DNA of 64,000 nt from Guillardia theta CCMP2712. Taxonomy: Eukaryota; Cryptophyceae; Pyrenomonadales; Geminigeraceae. How positions within the stretch are numbered: position 1 is the stretch's first letter; each line of letters starts with the position of its first letter. This document shows, piece after piece, positions 1 to 10,382 of the stretch. Position numbers and translations under genes: made by a program. The notes under the pieces were generated by a model, which saw only the letters and a list, made by a program, of their open reading frames with translations, did no database searches and was not told where the DNA came from. The stretch covers positions 562,968 through 626,967 of the forward strand of contig NW_005434649.1 of assembly GCF_000315625.1 (NCBI RefSeq). Reading direction: 5' to 3'.

Positions 1-25
1 TTAAATCATACTCTACTGCTGAGAT

Positions 26-98
26 TAATCATCATCATCATCATCATCTTCATCATCTTCGTCTTCATCATCATAATCATCAGCAGCAGCAGCAACAG

Positions 99-156
<58 letters not shown>

Positions 157-176
157 TCCATCGTCCCCCCTATCAT
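26..176. repeat. CAT/ATC trinucleotide tract
   Basis: Nearly uninterrupted ATC repeats, with some TTC and AGC units. It follows the last visible exon of the fabG gene, so it lies inside an intron of that minus-strand gene. No coding sense is seen. Confidence 0.9.
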
Positions 177-187
177 CGTGTTCTCAC

Positions 188-1062
188 AGGCTCGTCAAAG
201 GACTCAGCGATGGCCTTGAACATGGCGTCCACTTGAGCAGGGTCGGAGGTGTCGGCCTTGACTGCCATGGCCTTCACGCCCATTCCCTCGAGCTCCTTCA
301 CCACGCCCTCTGCTGCCTGCTGCGATCCGGCGTAGTTGACAATGACGTTGGATCCTCTGGGAGGAACGTGGGTAAGCAGACTACAACAGTCGGGGAGACA
401 GGAGGAGTGGGAGGAGGAGGAGAGGAGGAGCGAGATTCGCAAGGTCGTCAAGGGAAGAATATCACAAGCACATGATGAGGAGGGAGAGAGAGAAGTCTTC
501 GCTCTCCTCTGTCCCTCACCTTTTGCCGAGTTCAAGCGCAATGGACTTGCCGATCCCGCGGCTTCACGGAGGAAACGTCAGCCATGGGCACAACGTCTCT
601 ATGACTAAGTGATTCGATCCATCACTCCTTCATTCTTGACCTCCACAATGAGAGCTTCTCTTGCTCATGCTTGTCTTTGGCACAGACTATATCTCCCTTC
701 CGTAGTCTCATCGTCCTGTCACCGCAAAAACTTGCGGATTCGCTTCAAACTGCATCAATACCTATCCTACCACCATACACGAGAATCTGAAGTATTCATC
801 TTAATAGTTTTATCATCATCTCACATCCTCTTCTCTTAGAACGCACATTGAACCTCCAAAACAGCGAATCTCACCTGGCTCCAGTGACAAGGGCAAGAGC
901 CATGGTGGGCCCACGCGCCTCAGCAGATCGTGCTGTCTCAGCAGATCTGAGCTGCAATGATCGTCCTCTCATCATGCTTCCCAGAGGAGTTGGTCCTGCC
1001 ATGAAGGCGCTAGCGTTCGCCGCCATCGCCGCCGCCATCGCAATCGCAATCGTTGCCCGCAT
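188..1062 (-). CDS. fabG: 3-oxoacyl-ACP reductase (FabG), plastid-targeted, 5' part
   Basis: Short-chain dehydrogenase that reduces 3-oxoacyl-ACP with NADPH in plastid fatty-acid synthesis. Three exons join in phase: 875-1062, 520-561 and 188-356. They rebuild the Rossmann start ALVTGASRGIGKSIALELGK, then NVIVNYAGSQ, and a helix ending AIAESF, as in FabG. The first 28 residues form a signal peptide ending in ASAF followed by a basic stretch, the bipartite leader of complex red plastids. The first exon ends AG|GTGAGA, the second AG|GTGAGG and the third has donor GTGAGA at 187, so the rest (NNAG, Tyr-x3-Lys catalytic part) lies beyond the left edge. Another classical SDR is possible, but the VNYAGS strand favours FabG. 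Confidence 0.85.
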
Positions 1063-1623
1063 TATGCTCTTTCTCGCGGCCTCTGCCCCACCCCCTACCC
1101 CATAAACTCATTTGCTACCTTGATTTTTCACAGACTACCCTGTTTTTCTCTAATCAAAATACCCACCCTCACTAGAGACAGTTGTACCCCCACCCCATCA
1201 TATTAGGTACCCACCAGACCATTTTACCCACCCATTGCTTGCGGATCGTTTAGAACATTTGCGCCCCCCTCTTGCTACAGGGGGTCAGGGGGTAGGGGTA
1301 GTTCACCCCAAGGGTAGTCGAAATTATGGGTAGGGCTCCCCAAAGGATAAACAGAACCCCAGCGATATAGGTACAAAAAGGGGGTAATAGATCGATTGGG
1401 TGGGGTGGCTAGTATCAGCCGTGGTTTACACATACAAATCCTGGTGGACGGGTGAGGTTGACTGTATCACGTACCCCCTTCAAAGGTACCCCTCTCTGGG
1501 ACCTTGGTAGGACCCCATAGTATACTCTGTCATGGAATTTACTGCGGCGGGCCCGGAAAACCTCAGTAACTAATTTTTAACTTAACTTTGCCAGAAGACC
1601 GCAGGCTTCAGGGTCCGGGAGGC
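1063..1623. other. Intergenic, strand-biased TACCCC/GGGGTA tracts
   Basis: Head of the fabG gene on one side, 3' end of the inverted-paralogue gene on the other. The stretch holds many short C-runs joined by TA (TACCCC, CCCACCC) that change to G-runs near 1260-1400. I see no convincing exon, RNA gene or transposon here. Confidence 0.6.
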
Positions 1624-2734
1624 TCACTGCCGGCTGTGGAGACGAGAACTCTTGGCATCGATCACTTCTCTAAGCAATCTGATCTCATTGCCCAACTAAC
1701 AAAAACAAAGTCTCAGACAAGGAACCGGACGGCCACACGGGCAAGCGGAAGTTGTAAATGTCGGATCGCCATAAATGACACTTAGGTTACCGTAGTAATC
1801 TCGTTCGACTTCGAGTTGATGGCTGCCTTGAATTCATACCTCAAATCTGTCAACGCAGAGTTAAACAACCAATCTGCCTGATGAAGGAAAGTGTTGGGCG
1901 TTAAGACCGTAGGCCGGTACGTACCTTCATTCTTGGCTTGCTCGAGCTTCTTCGACAGATCAGTGATCTCGGACATCGCCTCTGCTATCTCCTTCTCCTT
2001 CGCTTGGATCTGCCGGACCTCCTGCACCTCAAAGCTCCTCCTGCACATGCCCCCTCCCGTCATCCTACCGAGCGGCACTGCATGCAAGCACACAACAGTC
2101 TCACATTGTGGGCTTGAGCTTGACTTGCTCTGACAGGACGGTGGCGTTGCGGTTGATGAGAGTCTGTCTGAGGAAGGCCACTCGCTCTCGCTGCTCGGAT
2201 ATCTTGGAGGCCGTCGGAGTGAGCAGGGCAGCCCGACATGACGCATGCTCATGCCGTACCTGAGCCTTGTACTCGTCGACCTTGCGCCTGGAGCAGTTGG
2301 AGTCCGAGAGCTTGTGGAGGTGCGCGGCCATCTGCTGGAGAGTCTCGCTGTTGCGCCTGTGATGGTCCCGCACCCTGACAGCGCATCGGGCATGAGAGGA
2401 GCGAGAGGAGGGAGGAGAGATGAGCGTACTCTTCGGTTTTCCAGGGGTCTGCTGGGGGAGGAGCGATTGATTGACTGACGGAGCTTGATCTTGCGGATCT
2501 GTGCTGATTGGGAGGGAGCTGGAGGACGGGCTGAGAGCCGCGACGAGGGCGAGGAGCATCAGACTTGTTGGGGGCACTGGCGTCGGAGCTGTCAGCGGTT
2601 GCGGGAGGTTTCATGGGCAGGATCTTGACATTTGGATCATTGAGTAGGGGCTTGTTGTTCCTGATAGCTCTCGATCGCTTTGGTTCACATATGCCGCATC
2701 CTGCCAGCAGCTGATCGATCATCTTGCTTTCCTG
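1624..2734 (-). CDS. Coiled-coil protein, inverted paralogue A (5' exon not found)
   Basis: Six exons close in phase on the minus strand: 2430-2731 (or from 2734), 2260-2374, 2105-2202, 1925-2040, 1791-1873 and 1624-1695 (TGA). The product begins ESKMIDQLL, passes a Ser/Pro/Arg-rich linker (SDAPRPRRGSQPVLQLPP) and becomes a long charged coiled coil (QIQAKEKEIAEAMSEITDL). It ends LGNEIRLLREVIDAK plus a short basic tail. The first visible exon follows an acceptor (TTTGCAG), so at least one upstream exon is missing. I do not recognise the family. Its four middle exons are nearly identical to the plus-strand gene at 3.9-5.0 kb, while the outer exons are only distantly similar. Confidence 0.7.
1931..2593 (-). 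repeat. Inverted repeat arm A, 663 bp
   Basis: The reverse complement of 4013-4675, the same length with no indel. Comparing translations of the two arms in all frames shows about four substitutions, two of them inside introns. The arm covers three introns and most of four exons. Confidence 0.93.
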
Positions 2735-3895
2735 CTGCAAATCGTCACTCAGGTGTCAAGTTGTGTCAGAAAGCTTGTAGTAGGTAGATGGTCATCATCA
2801 GGTTCGTGTATCGTTATCTATTTCCATATTTTTGTTGAAGCCAAAGCAATGTTTTCACTCAAACTTAATGTTGCTATGATTCAAAGTTTCAAACTCAACT
2901 TCTTGTCACTTTGAATCATGTCATGTCAGTCTGGTTCATCCGCTGAACGTCACGGCAAAATCTACGAGTTTGTTCTAGGGCTCTAACCTTCCTATTAGAG
3001 CTTTCCCTTCATTCATCTCTCGGTCTCGTTTTTCAATCTGTGCTCTCCTCTCAGAGCACTTCTGCAGAACGACTCCTGCCTCCATGGCGGCAGCGGACCC
3101 TTGTAGCCATGGATAGCGCACGTTAGTTCTAGTCCGGGCCTTGCGAGTTGGTGCCGGTCTTGTAAGGGTAGGGGTACCACCAATGTTTCCTGCACCGGTA
3201 CATAGATGCCGTGAGCTGTGGGTGCCACTTAGCCTGTCGGTGTGGGTGGGGTAGGGTGGAGGTGCGGAATCGGTACCGTCCGGTAGGTGGAGTCAAACTA
3301 GTAAAAAAGAGACTTTGAAAAATCGAGCGTTACATGGGAGATTAGGTGAAAATCAGCCCTAACGAATCTTATCGCGGTGATTCCCTACCAGGTGCTCCGA
3401 GTACCCCTACCCCCCCATATGAAATCAAGTAAACTTTTGTTAGTTCAGCCCTACCCCACCACCATAGCAAAGCACCACCATCCTGAAATTCACCCCAACT
3501 TGTGATATAAAGTGTACCGGTCATGGCAGAACCCACCCCCCTCTTTCAAAGTTACCAAACGAGAAAGTTACCTTTTTGGCGACCCACCCCTACTTTGGCT
3601 CCACCCTCACCGGCACTGCCGTCTCAGAAGATGCTTGACAGATGCGAATGAAACATACGATGGCTCGGGGGAGGAAGGAGACCAGAGGAAGAGAAGAGGC
3701 GAATGGGAGCGAGTTCGAACCCTTCATAGAGGCACAGGGTCTTGAGCAGAAGAAGAAAATTCGATCAACGAAGCAGGAATGACGAGAGCAGGCTCAACAG
3801 AGCAGAACAAACCTGTATTGCCACGAATGTTCCCAGAGCCATTCGAGAACAGCAATGAATGAAATTTCTGGCGCTTTACTGAATGTTTGTTGCAG
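2735..3895. other. Spacer between inverted paralogues
   Basis: Should hold the 5' exons of both divergent coiled-coil genes and a shared promoter region. A possible start for the plus gene is ATG 3660 (MARGRKETRG), but no donor in matching phase was found. 3230-3600 again shows GGGGTA/TACCCC tracts. No other gene seen. Confidence 0.5.
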
Positions 3896-4731
3896 GAAAG
3901 CAACATGATCGATCAGCTCTTGGACATATGCAGATCTTATCGAAGGGAACGCATAAGTCAGCCCAACGAACAGGAATACTCGATCATTTCGAAACTTCCT
4001 CGCTCCACCTCCGACAGCTCCGACGCCAGTGCCCCCAACAAGTCTGATGCTCCTCGCCCTCGTCGCGGCTCTCAGCCCGTCCTCCAGCTCCCTCCCGATC
4101 AGCACAGATCCGCAAGATCAAGCTCCGTCAGTCAATCAATCGCTCCTCCCCCAGCAGACCCCTGGAAAACCGAAGAGTACGCTCACCTCTCCTCCCTCCT
4201 CTCGCTCCTCTCATGCCCGACGCGCTGTCAGGGTGCGGGACCATCACAGGCGCAACAGCGAGACTCTCCAGCAGATGGCCGCGCACCTCCACAAGCTCTC
4301 GGACTCCAACTGCTCCAGGCGCAAGGTCGACGAGTACAAGGCTCAGGTACGGCATGAGCATGCGTCATGTCGGGCTGCCCTGCTCACTCCGACGGCCTCC
4401 AAGATATCCGAGCAGCGAGAGCGAGTGGCCTTCCTCAGACAGACTCTCATCAACCGCAACGCCACCGTCCTGTCAGAGCAAGTCAAGCTCAAGCCCACAG
4501 TGTGAGACTGTTGTGTGCTTGCATGCAGTGCCGCTCGGTAGGATGACGGGAGGGGGCATGTGCAGGAGGAGCTTTGAGGTGCAGGAGGTCCGGCAGATCC
4601 AAGCGAAGGAGAAGGAGATAGCGGAGGCGATGTCCGAGATCACTGATCTGTCGAAGAAGCTCGAGCAAGCCAAGAGTAGAGGTGGTTGACTACGTTCTTC
4701 ACCCCGCCCCTTATGCTACTCGTTCTGTTGT

Positions 4732-4766
<35 letters not shown>

Positions 4767-5043
4767 CTCTCCCGTTTCTGATAACTCTGAGTCAAACATG
4801 TCATGTGCTCGGCATCGTGAACTCGGAACAGATATCAAAGAAAGGCTTAAAACTGAAGTGTACATCAGGACCGATGATATCATGAAGGTAACTTGAATTT
4901 GCATACAAGTTGCCCTGTAACTCACTGTTCTATGCTAATTTTCCATTCTTCGTTCGTAGCTGCAAGGTGAGATTCAATTTCTGAAAGAAGTAATCAAGGT
5001 AAAGGCTAGACGTCATAAACTAAAACCCCAGCTCAAAATGTAG
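3896..5043 (+). CDS. Coiled-coil protein, inverted paralogue B (5' exon not found)
   Basis: Exons 3896-4176, 4232-4346, 4404-4501, 4566-4675, 4832-4887 and 4960-5043 (TAG) join with matching phases 0/2, 2/0, 0/2, 2/1, 1/0. Layout matches paralogue A: ESNMIDQLL start, Ser/Pro-rich linker, then a charged heptad-like coil to QGEIQFLKEVIKVK and a basic end (RRHKLKPQLKM). The matching ends of A and B (EIRLLREVID against EIQFLKEVIK) show that both are real, divergent genes. Their shared core is nearly identical even in introns. The last identical base, 4675, is the last base of the fourth listed exon. Function unknown; a structural coiled-coil role is all that can be inferred. Confidence 0.72.
4013..4675 (+). 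repeat. Inverted repeat arm B, 663 bp
   Basis: Pairs with 1931-2593 in opposite orientation across a 1.4-kb spacer, about 99.4 percent identical by my count. The sequence diverges sharply on both sides. Confidence 0.93.
4733..4766. repeat. TGCC tetranucleotide tract
   Basis: About eight TGCC/CTGC units inside the intron between exons 4675 and 4832 of paralogue B. It is absent from paralogue A, so it lies outside the converted core. Confidence 0.9.
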
Positions 5044-5797
5044 CTGGTACGCGAGTCAGCGCAACTTCGGAACTGAGTACAAACTCACCGTCACTGTCGC
5101 TGATATCCGGCAGAGGTCGAAACTTGACAGATCGGAAACTTGAAGTCACTAGTAAACGGTGAATTGCTTGCCAGTGCCTTGACATGATGAACCTTTCAAC
5201 CGTCGCAATTGCTCTTTGTAACGGTCGTTTGACCGTTGAGGCCAAAAATGCGGACCCTGCGAGACTATTCCAACCCTACCTACCCCACAAACCACCCTAC
5301 TCAATATAGCAGTACCGGTGATTTCAATTATCAAGATAACCCCTACGACCCCATCTTTGGTACCCCCACACCCATCGTTTTCTGAGGCAACGACTCGTAC
5401 GAAAGGGTTGGGTTGTGAATTGGGTCCTTTCAGCATGTGGTGGGGTCCAGTATCAATGACAGGGTGGGGTGGTCACATTCACCCTGGTCCATGACTGGTT
5501 ATGCAGGGGTATGCATGACAAGTGCTGTGGCAATGGGGGGTACACAAGAATCAAAATTGGGGGTCATACGCTAGGCAGTTCGACATTTTAGGGGGTGGGG
5601 GTGGGATGACTGGGATTTCAACGCACGAAATCCATGCTGGCAGTGCGGGGCCAGCAACGAGGGAGCGGAGGAGGAGAGGGAGCAGGAGGAGTGAACTCCG
5701 AGCGAAGGACATGAAGGAAACTTTTGGATTACAACAGCTAGACAAGGTGCTGAGGCCATGAGCATCAAGATGTTCGTGGCATGCAGGTAACAGAACC
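5044..5797. other. Intergenic, GGGGTA-type tracts
   Basis: Contains TACCCCA runs at 5270-5370 and GGGGTGGGG runs at 5440-5610, like other intergenic intervals of this window. No gene recognised. Confidence 0.5.
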
Positions 5798-6748
5798 ATG
5801 GAAACTGACGACGAAGCTGGAGGCTCGTTAGACGCCGGGCCATCATGCAGGCCTGAGCGTCTCAAGGATGTTGATAGCTGCGGAATCGAAAGCAGGGCGA
5901 GGTTCGGCTGCGTTCATAGATGGATCGTGGTGGCAGCTGGTGTATCGGTACTTGTTTGCGGATTTTTCGCGTGCGCCGCAAGCATGAAGGCGTCTAGTTC
6001 GTTGAGAAGAATGTCGCGCATTCATCTGTGCAAACGAGTCCGGGACGTCAGCATGAAGTGTTCCAGCCATTCTCTTCCGTCTGCTGATGTGACATCAGCC
6101 TTGGTCCACCAATATCCGAGCACTGTAGGGGGTGTGGGTTTCGAAGAATGTGTGCAGGCACTCGACCATGACGTGAACAGGAAACGATCTTCTCCTCCTC
6201 TTGATCGCTTGTTCTCGATGATTCTCACCACCAGCCTCTCTCTTCATCTCGCCATCTCCCTCCCTCTTCTTGCCGTCGGCTCTGGCTGGTTGCTACCAAG
6301 GTATGCTCTGAGCTCCCACAAGTTCCGCACGGTTGACCCGCCAACCGTTCTCTGGTACTGCTCTATCATATCCAGCGGGATCTCGGGACTAGTTTGTCTC
6401 CTCCTCGGCCTTTCGTTGTGCTCCGTTGCATTCACGATTCAGACGATGCTGCGAGGAGGAGGGAGGATGAGTAGCTGGCAGGACTGGATGTCACCGGCAC
6501 TGGGACAGCTGCAGCTGAGCACTTTTTGGAGCTGTTCAGGAAGAGATCAGTCATGTGTGGATGAAGCAGCATGCAAGTTTCTTGTTGACTGTGCGGCCGA
6601 TGGAGCGCAGAGTCTGCTAGGGGTTGGCGTTCCTCTGGTGATGACCGGAGTGGTGGCGTTCCTGGCGACCTGTTTCATGGCTCTGACCCGACGCTCGCTC
6701 GCAGGAAAGGCATCCTTTGACCAGGGCGCTCAGAGCTGTTTGCGGTGA
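5798..6748 (+). CDS. Four-transmembrane protein, unidentified
   Basis: Single-exon reading frame of 316 codons from ATG 5798. Hydrophobic segments lie at about residues 42-62, 138-162, 183-211 and 272-296. A Cys-containing loop of some 55 residues (CSGRDQSCVDEAACKF, then C) separates segments 3 and 4, a topology that recalls tetraspanins, but the first loop is long (about 75 residues) and no CCG motif is present, so I do not assign it. The N-terminal 40 residues are acidic and probably cytosolic. The gene is convergent with the ankyrin/EF-hand gene, whose stop is at 6932. Confidence 0.6.
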   Translation: METDDEAGGSLDAGPSCRPERLKDVDSCGIESRARFGCVHRWIVVAAGVSVLVCGFFACAASMKASSSLRRMSRIHLCKRVRDVSMKCSSHSLPSADVTSALVHQYPSTVGGVGFEECVQALDHDVNRKRSSPPLDRLFSMILTTSLSLHLAISLPLLAVGSGWLLPRYALSSHKFRTVDPPTVLWYCSIISSGISGLVCLLLGLSLCSVAFTIQTMLRGGGRMSSWQDWMSPALGQLQLSTFWSCSGRDQSCVDEAACKFLVDCAADGAQSLLGVGVPLVMTGVVAFLATCFMALTRRSLAGKASFDQGAQSCLR

Positions 6749-6931
6749 CGAGTAGCAAGTGGGTTGGGATAGAAGGGCCCGTACAACGTCGATGTGCATA
6801 GAGGAAGGCAAGCTGGCGATGGAGCATAACAAGGTTTAAGACATGTAAATGATATCAATGTTGAAGGTTGATAAAGTGAAAAGTGAAACTATACATGGAC
6901 GACTACATGCAAGGGGAGGCTGCCAGCAGCG

Positions 6932-9900
6932 TCAGCGGAAGTGCCATCTGTTCTGCCATGTCTGAGACATCGATTTGATGCCCTTCTCCTTCGCCACCTC
7001 GATCACCAGACTGTCAAGCACGTGCATCGCCTTCAGCATAAAGCTCGCCTCTGCGAACGGCTCCAAACTTTGTCTCCTCCTCTTCCCCTCTATCTCCAGC
7101 ATCTTGGTCCATTCTTCATCCTGCGGGAGAGACGTCTCCTGCTCAGCCTCCCATGCTGAAATCACCTCGACCAGCCGCTCCCGGCTCGGAGTACCTCCCT
7201 CCTCCATCCCTTTCAGTTTTCTCTGCGCGCTGATCGGGATCCGCCGGAACAGGCTGTGCAGCTCCACCCGTGACGCATCTTGCCACCTGCGCGGCAGGGC
7301 ATGCGGGGAGGAGATGGGAGCATAGAGTCCAATCCTGCGCTCTGCTTCCTCCGCCTCCTCTCCCGCAGCGCTAGAGATCAGGCTCACGACTCCACTGCCC
7401 ACCTCGTGGTTCACCAGCTCCCCCTGCTCGTTGACCAGCTCTGTGAAGACGATGATCTCAGCTCGCAGGAACTCCTCTCTTTCCTTGATGGCTTCCAAGA
7501 TGAGCTCTCGGCTCCTGCTGGACAAGGACGAGGAGGTTGAGAGCTTCTGGGTGTGGTTGACGACATAGGCATGATCGGAACTGGAGAAGGGGATGGAAGC
7601 GCTGCCTACCTGCAACAGATCTGCGAGCGTGACGATCCCAGAGCGGTACTGCTGCATGAAGTCGACGGCAACGATGATCTCCCTCCCCTCCATGCTCGTC
7701 CCGTTGGTCGGAGGGCAGGAGATACTCTTAACCGTCAGCACGATGGCTTCCTTGTCCTTGGTCTGCGACTTGCGGCCGAAGAGAGCAGAAGAGAACTCTT
7801 CGATGTCGATGTTGCCGTCCCCGTCGACGTCCATGTAGCTGTGCAACTTCTCTCGATCGCCGTAACGCAGCGAGAAAGGAGGAGCCTGGAGGGCAGCGTG
7901 GAATTCGGCCTTGGACAGCCACCCGTTGTCGTGCTTGTCGTATGACTTGAAGATGGAGAAGATGTCCGCTCCTACTCCCTCCCCTCCTCGGGCCTTGGCT
8001 TTCGAGTCCCTGCCCTCCATGATCTTGAGGAGTCCCCGAGCAAGCAGCAGGAACTCTGAGCTCTTGACGTTAGAGTGCTGCTCTCGTTTCCTCACGTTCT
8101 CGTTCGCCATGGCGAGGTTGGTCGCGTCCTTCAGCTCCTTGTTCGCATTTTTCTTGCTGGAGTCCAGGCTGAGCTCTAGAGCCAGGTGGAGGTCGTTGGT
8201 CCGCAGCAGCACGTTGCACTCTGCTGCGATCAACGCAGAGATCACAGACTGGCTGTCATACCTCGCAGCAACGTGGATAGGGGCCCATCCGAGGTTGGAA
8301 GGGGCGTCGATGTCAGCCTGCATCTTGATCAGCAGTCTTGCCGTCTTTGCATCGTCAACGGCTGCTGCCGCATGCAAGGGTGTCCATCCAGCCTTGTCCC
8401 GCACGTTCAGCCTCGCCTTCCTCTCTACCAGCATCTTGCATGCCTCGTGCCCAGCGGAGTGCAGAGGAGACTTGCCGTTGCTGTCTTGAATGTTCACCTT
8501 GGCTCCATGCTTGAGTAGAAATTCGAGCATGTCAGTGCGAGCATAGAAAGCAGCGTAATGGAGGGCGGCTGCCCCATTCTTGTCTTGTCTGTTGACAATA
8601 CCCGAGTTCCCGAAATCCTTCGTCTCTCCCATGTGTATGAGCTGCTTCGCAAACTCCGTACTGCCATCTCTGGCGGCGACATGGAGCTGTGTCAGGTATC
8701 TCTCCTCCTCCCGCCGCTTCTGGTGTGTTTCTGAGGAGTTGGGCTCGAACATCTGACTATCCTCCTCGCTGACAACCGCCGCGTGCAGAGCCCCATCGCC
8801 CACCCCGAAGGACCATGACCGCTGCACGTCGTCGATTGCAGCTCTCCAGTCGTCTTCACTCTTGACGTAGCAGACCTGCGTGCGGCACAACCATCAGAGC
8901 GTCTCCCGTCTCCCTCCAATGAGAGACAACCTGCCCTGAGTTCTTCGAGAAGCAGAGGGCAACGTGATCTCCAAAGATTTTGTTCAGCTTCGCCTTGCAC
9001 TCCACCCACTGCGAGTTGATCTGCAAGAATGTTACACCCTCTGGACGAGGATGATCGACCTCCGTCACCTGCATCCTGAGCCGGATCGGATCCTCGTCAC
9101 CCTCGTAGCACATGAGCAGGAAGGCGGTGAGGGGCTCGCGCTTGACTGCGGCATCGGATTCCAGCATGCTCCTCAAATTCTGCTCAGCTTGTCGCTGTTT
9201 GGACGCAAGATCTTCGTGAGTCCCAGAGGACCTCAGCAGGATCAAGAAACATTTCCCGTCGAAGAAGTGGTCGTCTAAGACAAGCTTCTTGAAGTCTTCC
9301 CAGTCTTTCTGGTTGCTGATCTCCTTCACCTTGTTCTGTGGAGGTGCTCCGAACGAGAGGAACGATCGGAACCCAGCCCTGCTGCGGCTGTTCAGGACCC
9401 AAGGGATCTGACGGACCTTGTTGCAGATCGCGCTCCACTTCTCATCAGTGTTGACAGCGAACGAGCCGATCAACGGCAGGTTGTCAATGTCCATGTCACT
9501 CACTTTCTCCTCCTCGTACCCTTGGAGGTGCAGCCCCGAGAGGCAGTTCACCTCCCAGCTCAGCTGCCCGTCCTGTCTGCCGTCGTTCGACTCCTCCTCC
9601 GCCGAGTTCAAGTCGAGTTGACAGAAGGACGAGGAAGGGACTAGAAGGAGGTGAGCCTCGAACCGGCTGTCTTCATCGAAGAGCGAGTCCACGACCTGGT
9701 CAAAAGCGCTCTCGGTCGTGATGAAGGCGCCGCCTGTTGTGTCTCCGCGCTCAAGGGGTCTGACGTTGAAGTCTTTCCCGATGGAGAACCTGATCTCGCT
9801 CTTCAGCTTGCTCCAGCTCAGCTCGTTAGCGTCGATCTCCAACTTCCGCACGTCACTCTCCCCTTCCCTGTGCAGGATAAGCTTGCAGACGGGGACCAGG

Positions 9901-10289
9901 TCGATGTCGAGGGTGTACATGACAGGGAAAGAGTCCTCCATGTACTCCAAGCATGCGTTGAATGACTTGTTGTCCTCCACCACAACGGTCGCCTCCCTTG
10001 CTCCCTCGTACCTCCTGTACTCAAACCTCCTGCACACCAGCCCTGCCATGGCGCTCAGCCGCTGCATCAGCACTTCAAACATCCCCTTCCTGAGATCCCC
10101 TCCTGCATCTCCATCCTGACCCGCGAACAACTCTTCTGCTGTCACCTCCATGACGCCGATCTCCATGTTCCTCCTCCTGAACGTCTGCGGTCGCTGCATG
10201 AGATGGGCGCTGAACCGGTAAGTCTCAGGTGTGGAGGCGAGAGGGGCTGCCGCATCCTCGTCATCAGAGAGAAGGTCTCCTGTCAACAT
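6932..10289 (-). CDS. PB1-like / ankyrin / EF-hand protein (frame break near 8880)
   Basis: Two long minus-strand frames, 8856-10289 (477 codons) and 6932-8890, overlap and look like one protein. The upstream frame has three or four ubiquitin-fold modules of PB1 type, each closing with a strand and an acidic W/F helix (NQKDWEDFKK, ESAFDQVVDS). The last module is cut at the frame change: GQVVSHWRETGDALM upstream and CYVKSEDDWRAAIDD downstream. The second frame follows with about five ankyrin repeats (GWTPLHAAAAVDDAKTARLL, GWAPIHVAAR) and two EF-hands, the second canonical (DVDGDGNIDIEE). It ends with an uncharacterised Glu/Arg-rich tail. Likely a calcium-responsive scaffold; function is inference. 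The break may be a 1-nt assembly error. Start ATG 10289. Confidence 0.75.
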
Positions 10290-10382
10290 GGCGAGGACAG
10301 GAGGGCTGTCTCCCGAATAGAAGAGGGTGAAGGAGCTGGCGGTGATGTCAGGGCAAGAGAGAAGGCTCCTGGTATGGGAAGA

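Noticed and set aside
1782-2577. Several long overlapping frames in the inverted paralogue
   Set aside because: They are unspliced readings across introns; only the six phased exons give a product conserved with the partner gene.
8873-8886. 13-nt GT...AG micro-intron
   Set aside because: Far below any known spliceosomal intron size; a one-base sequence error explains the frame equally well.
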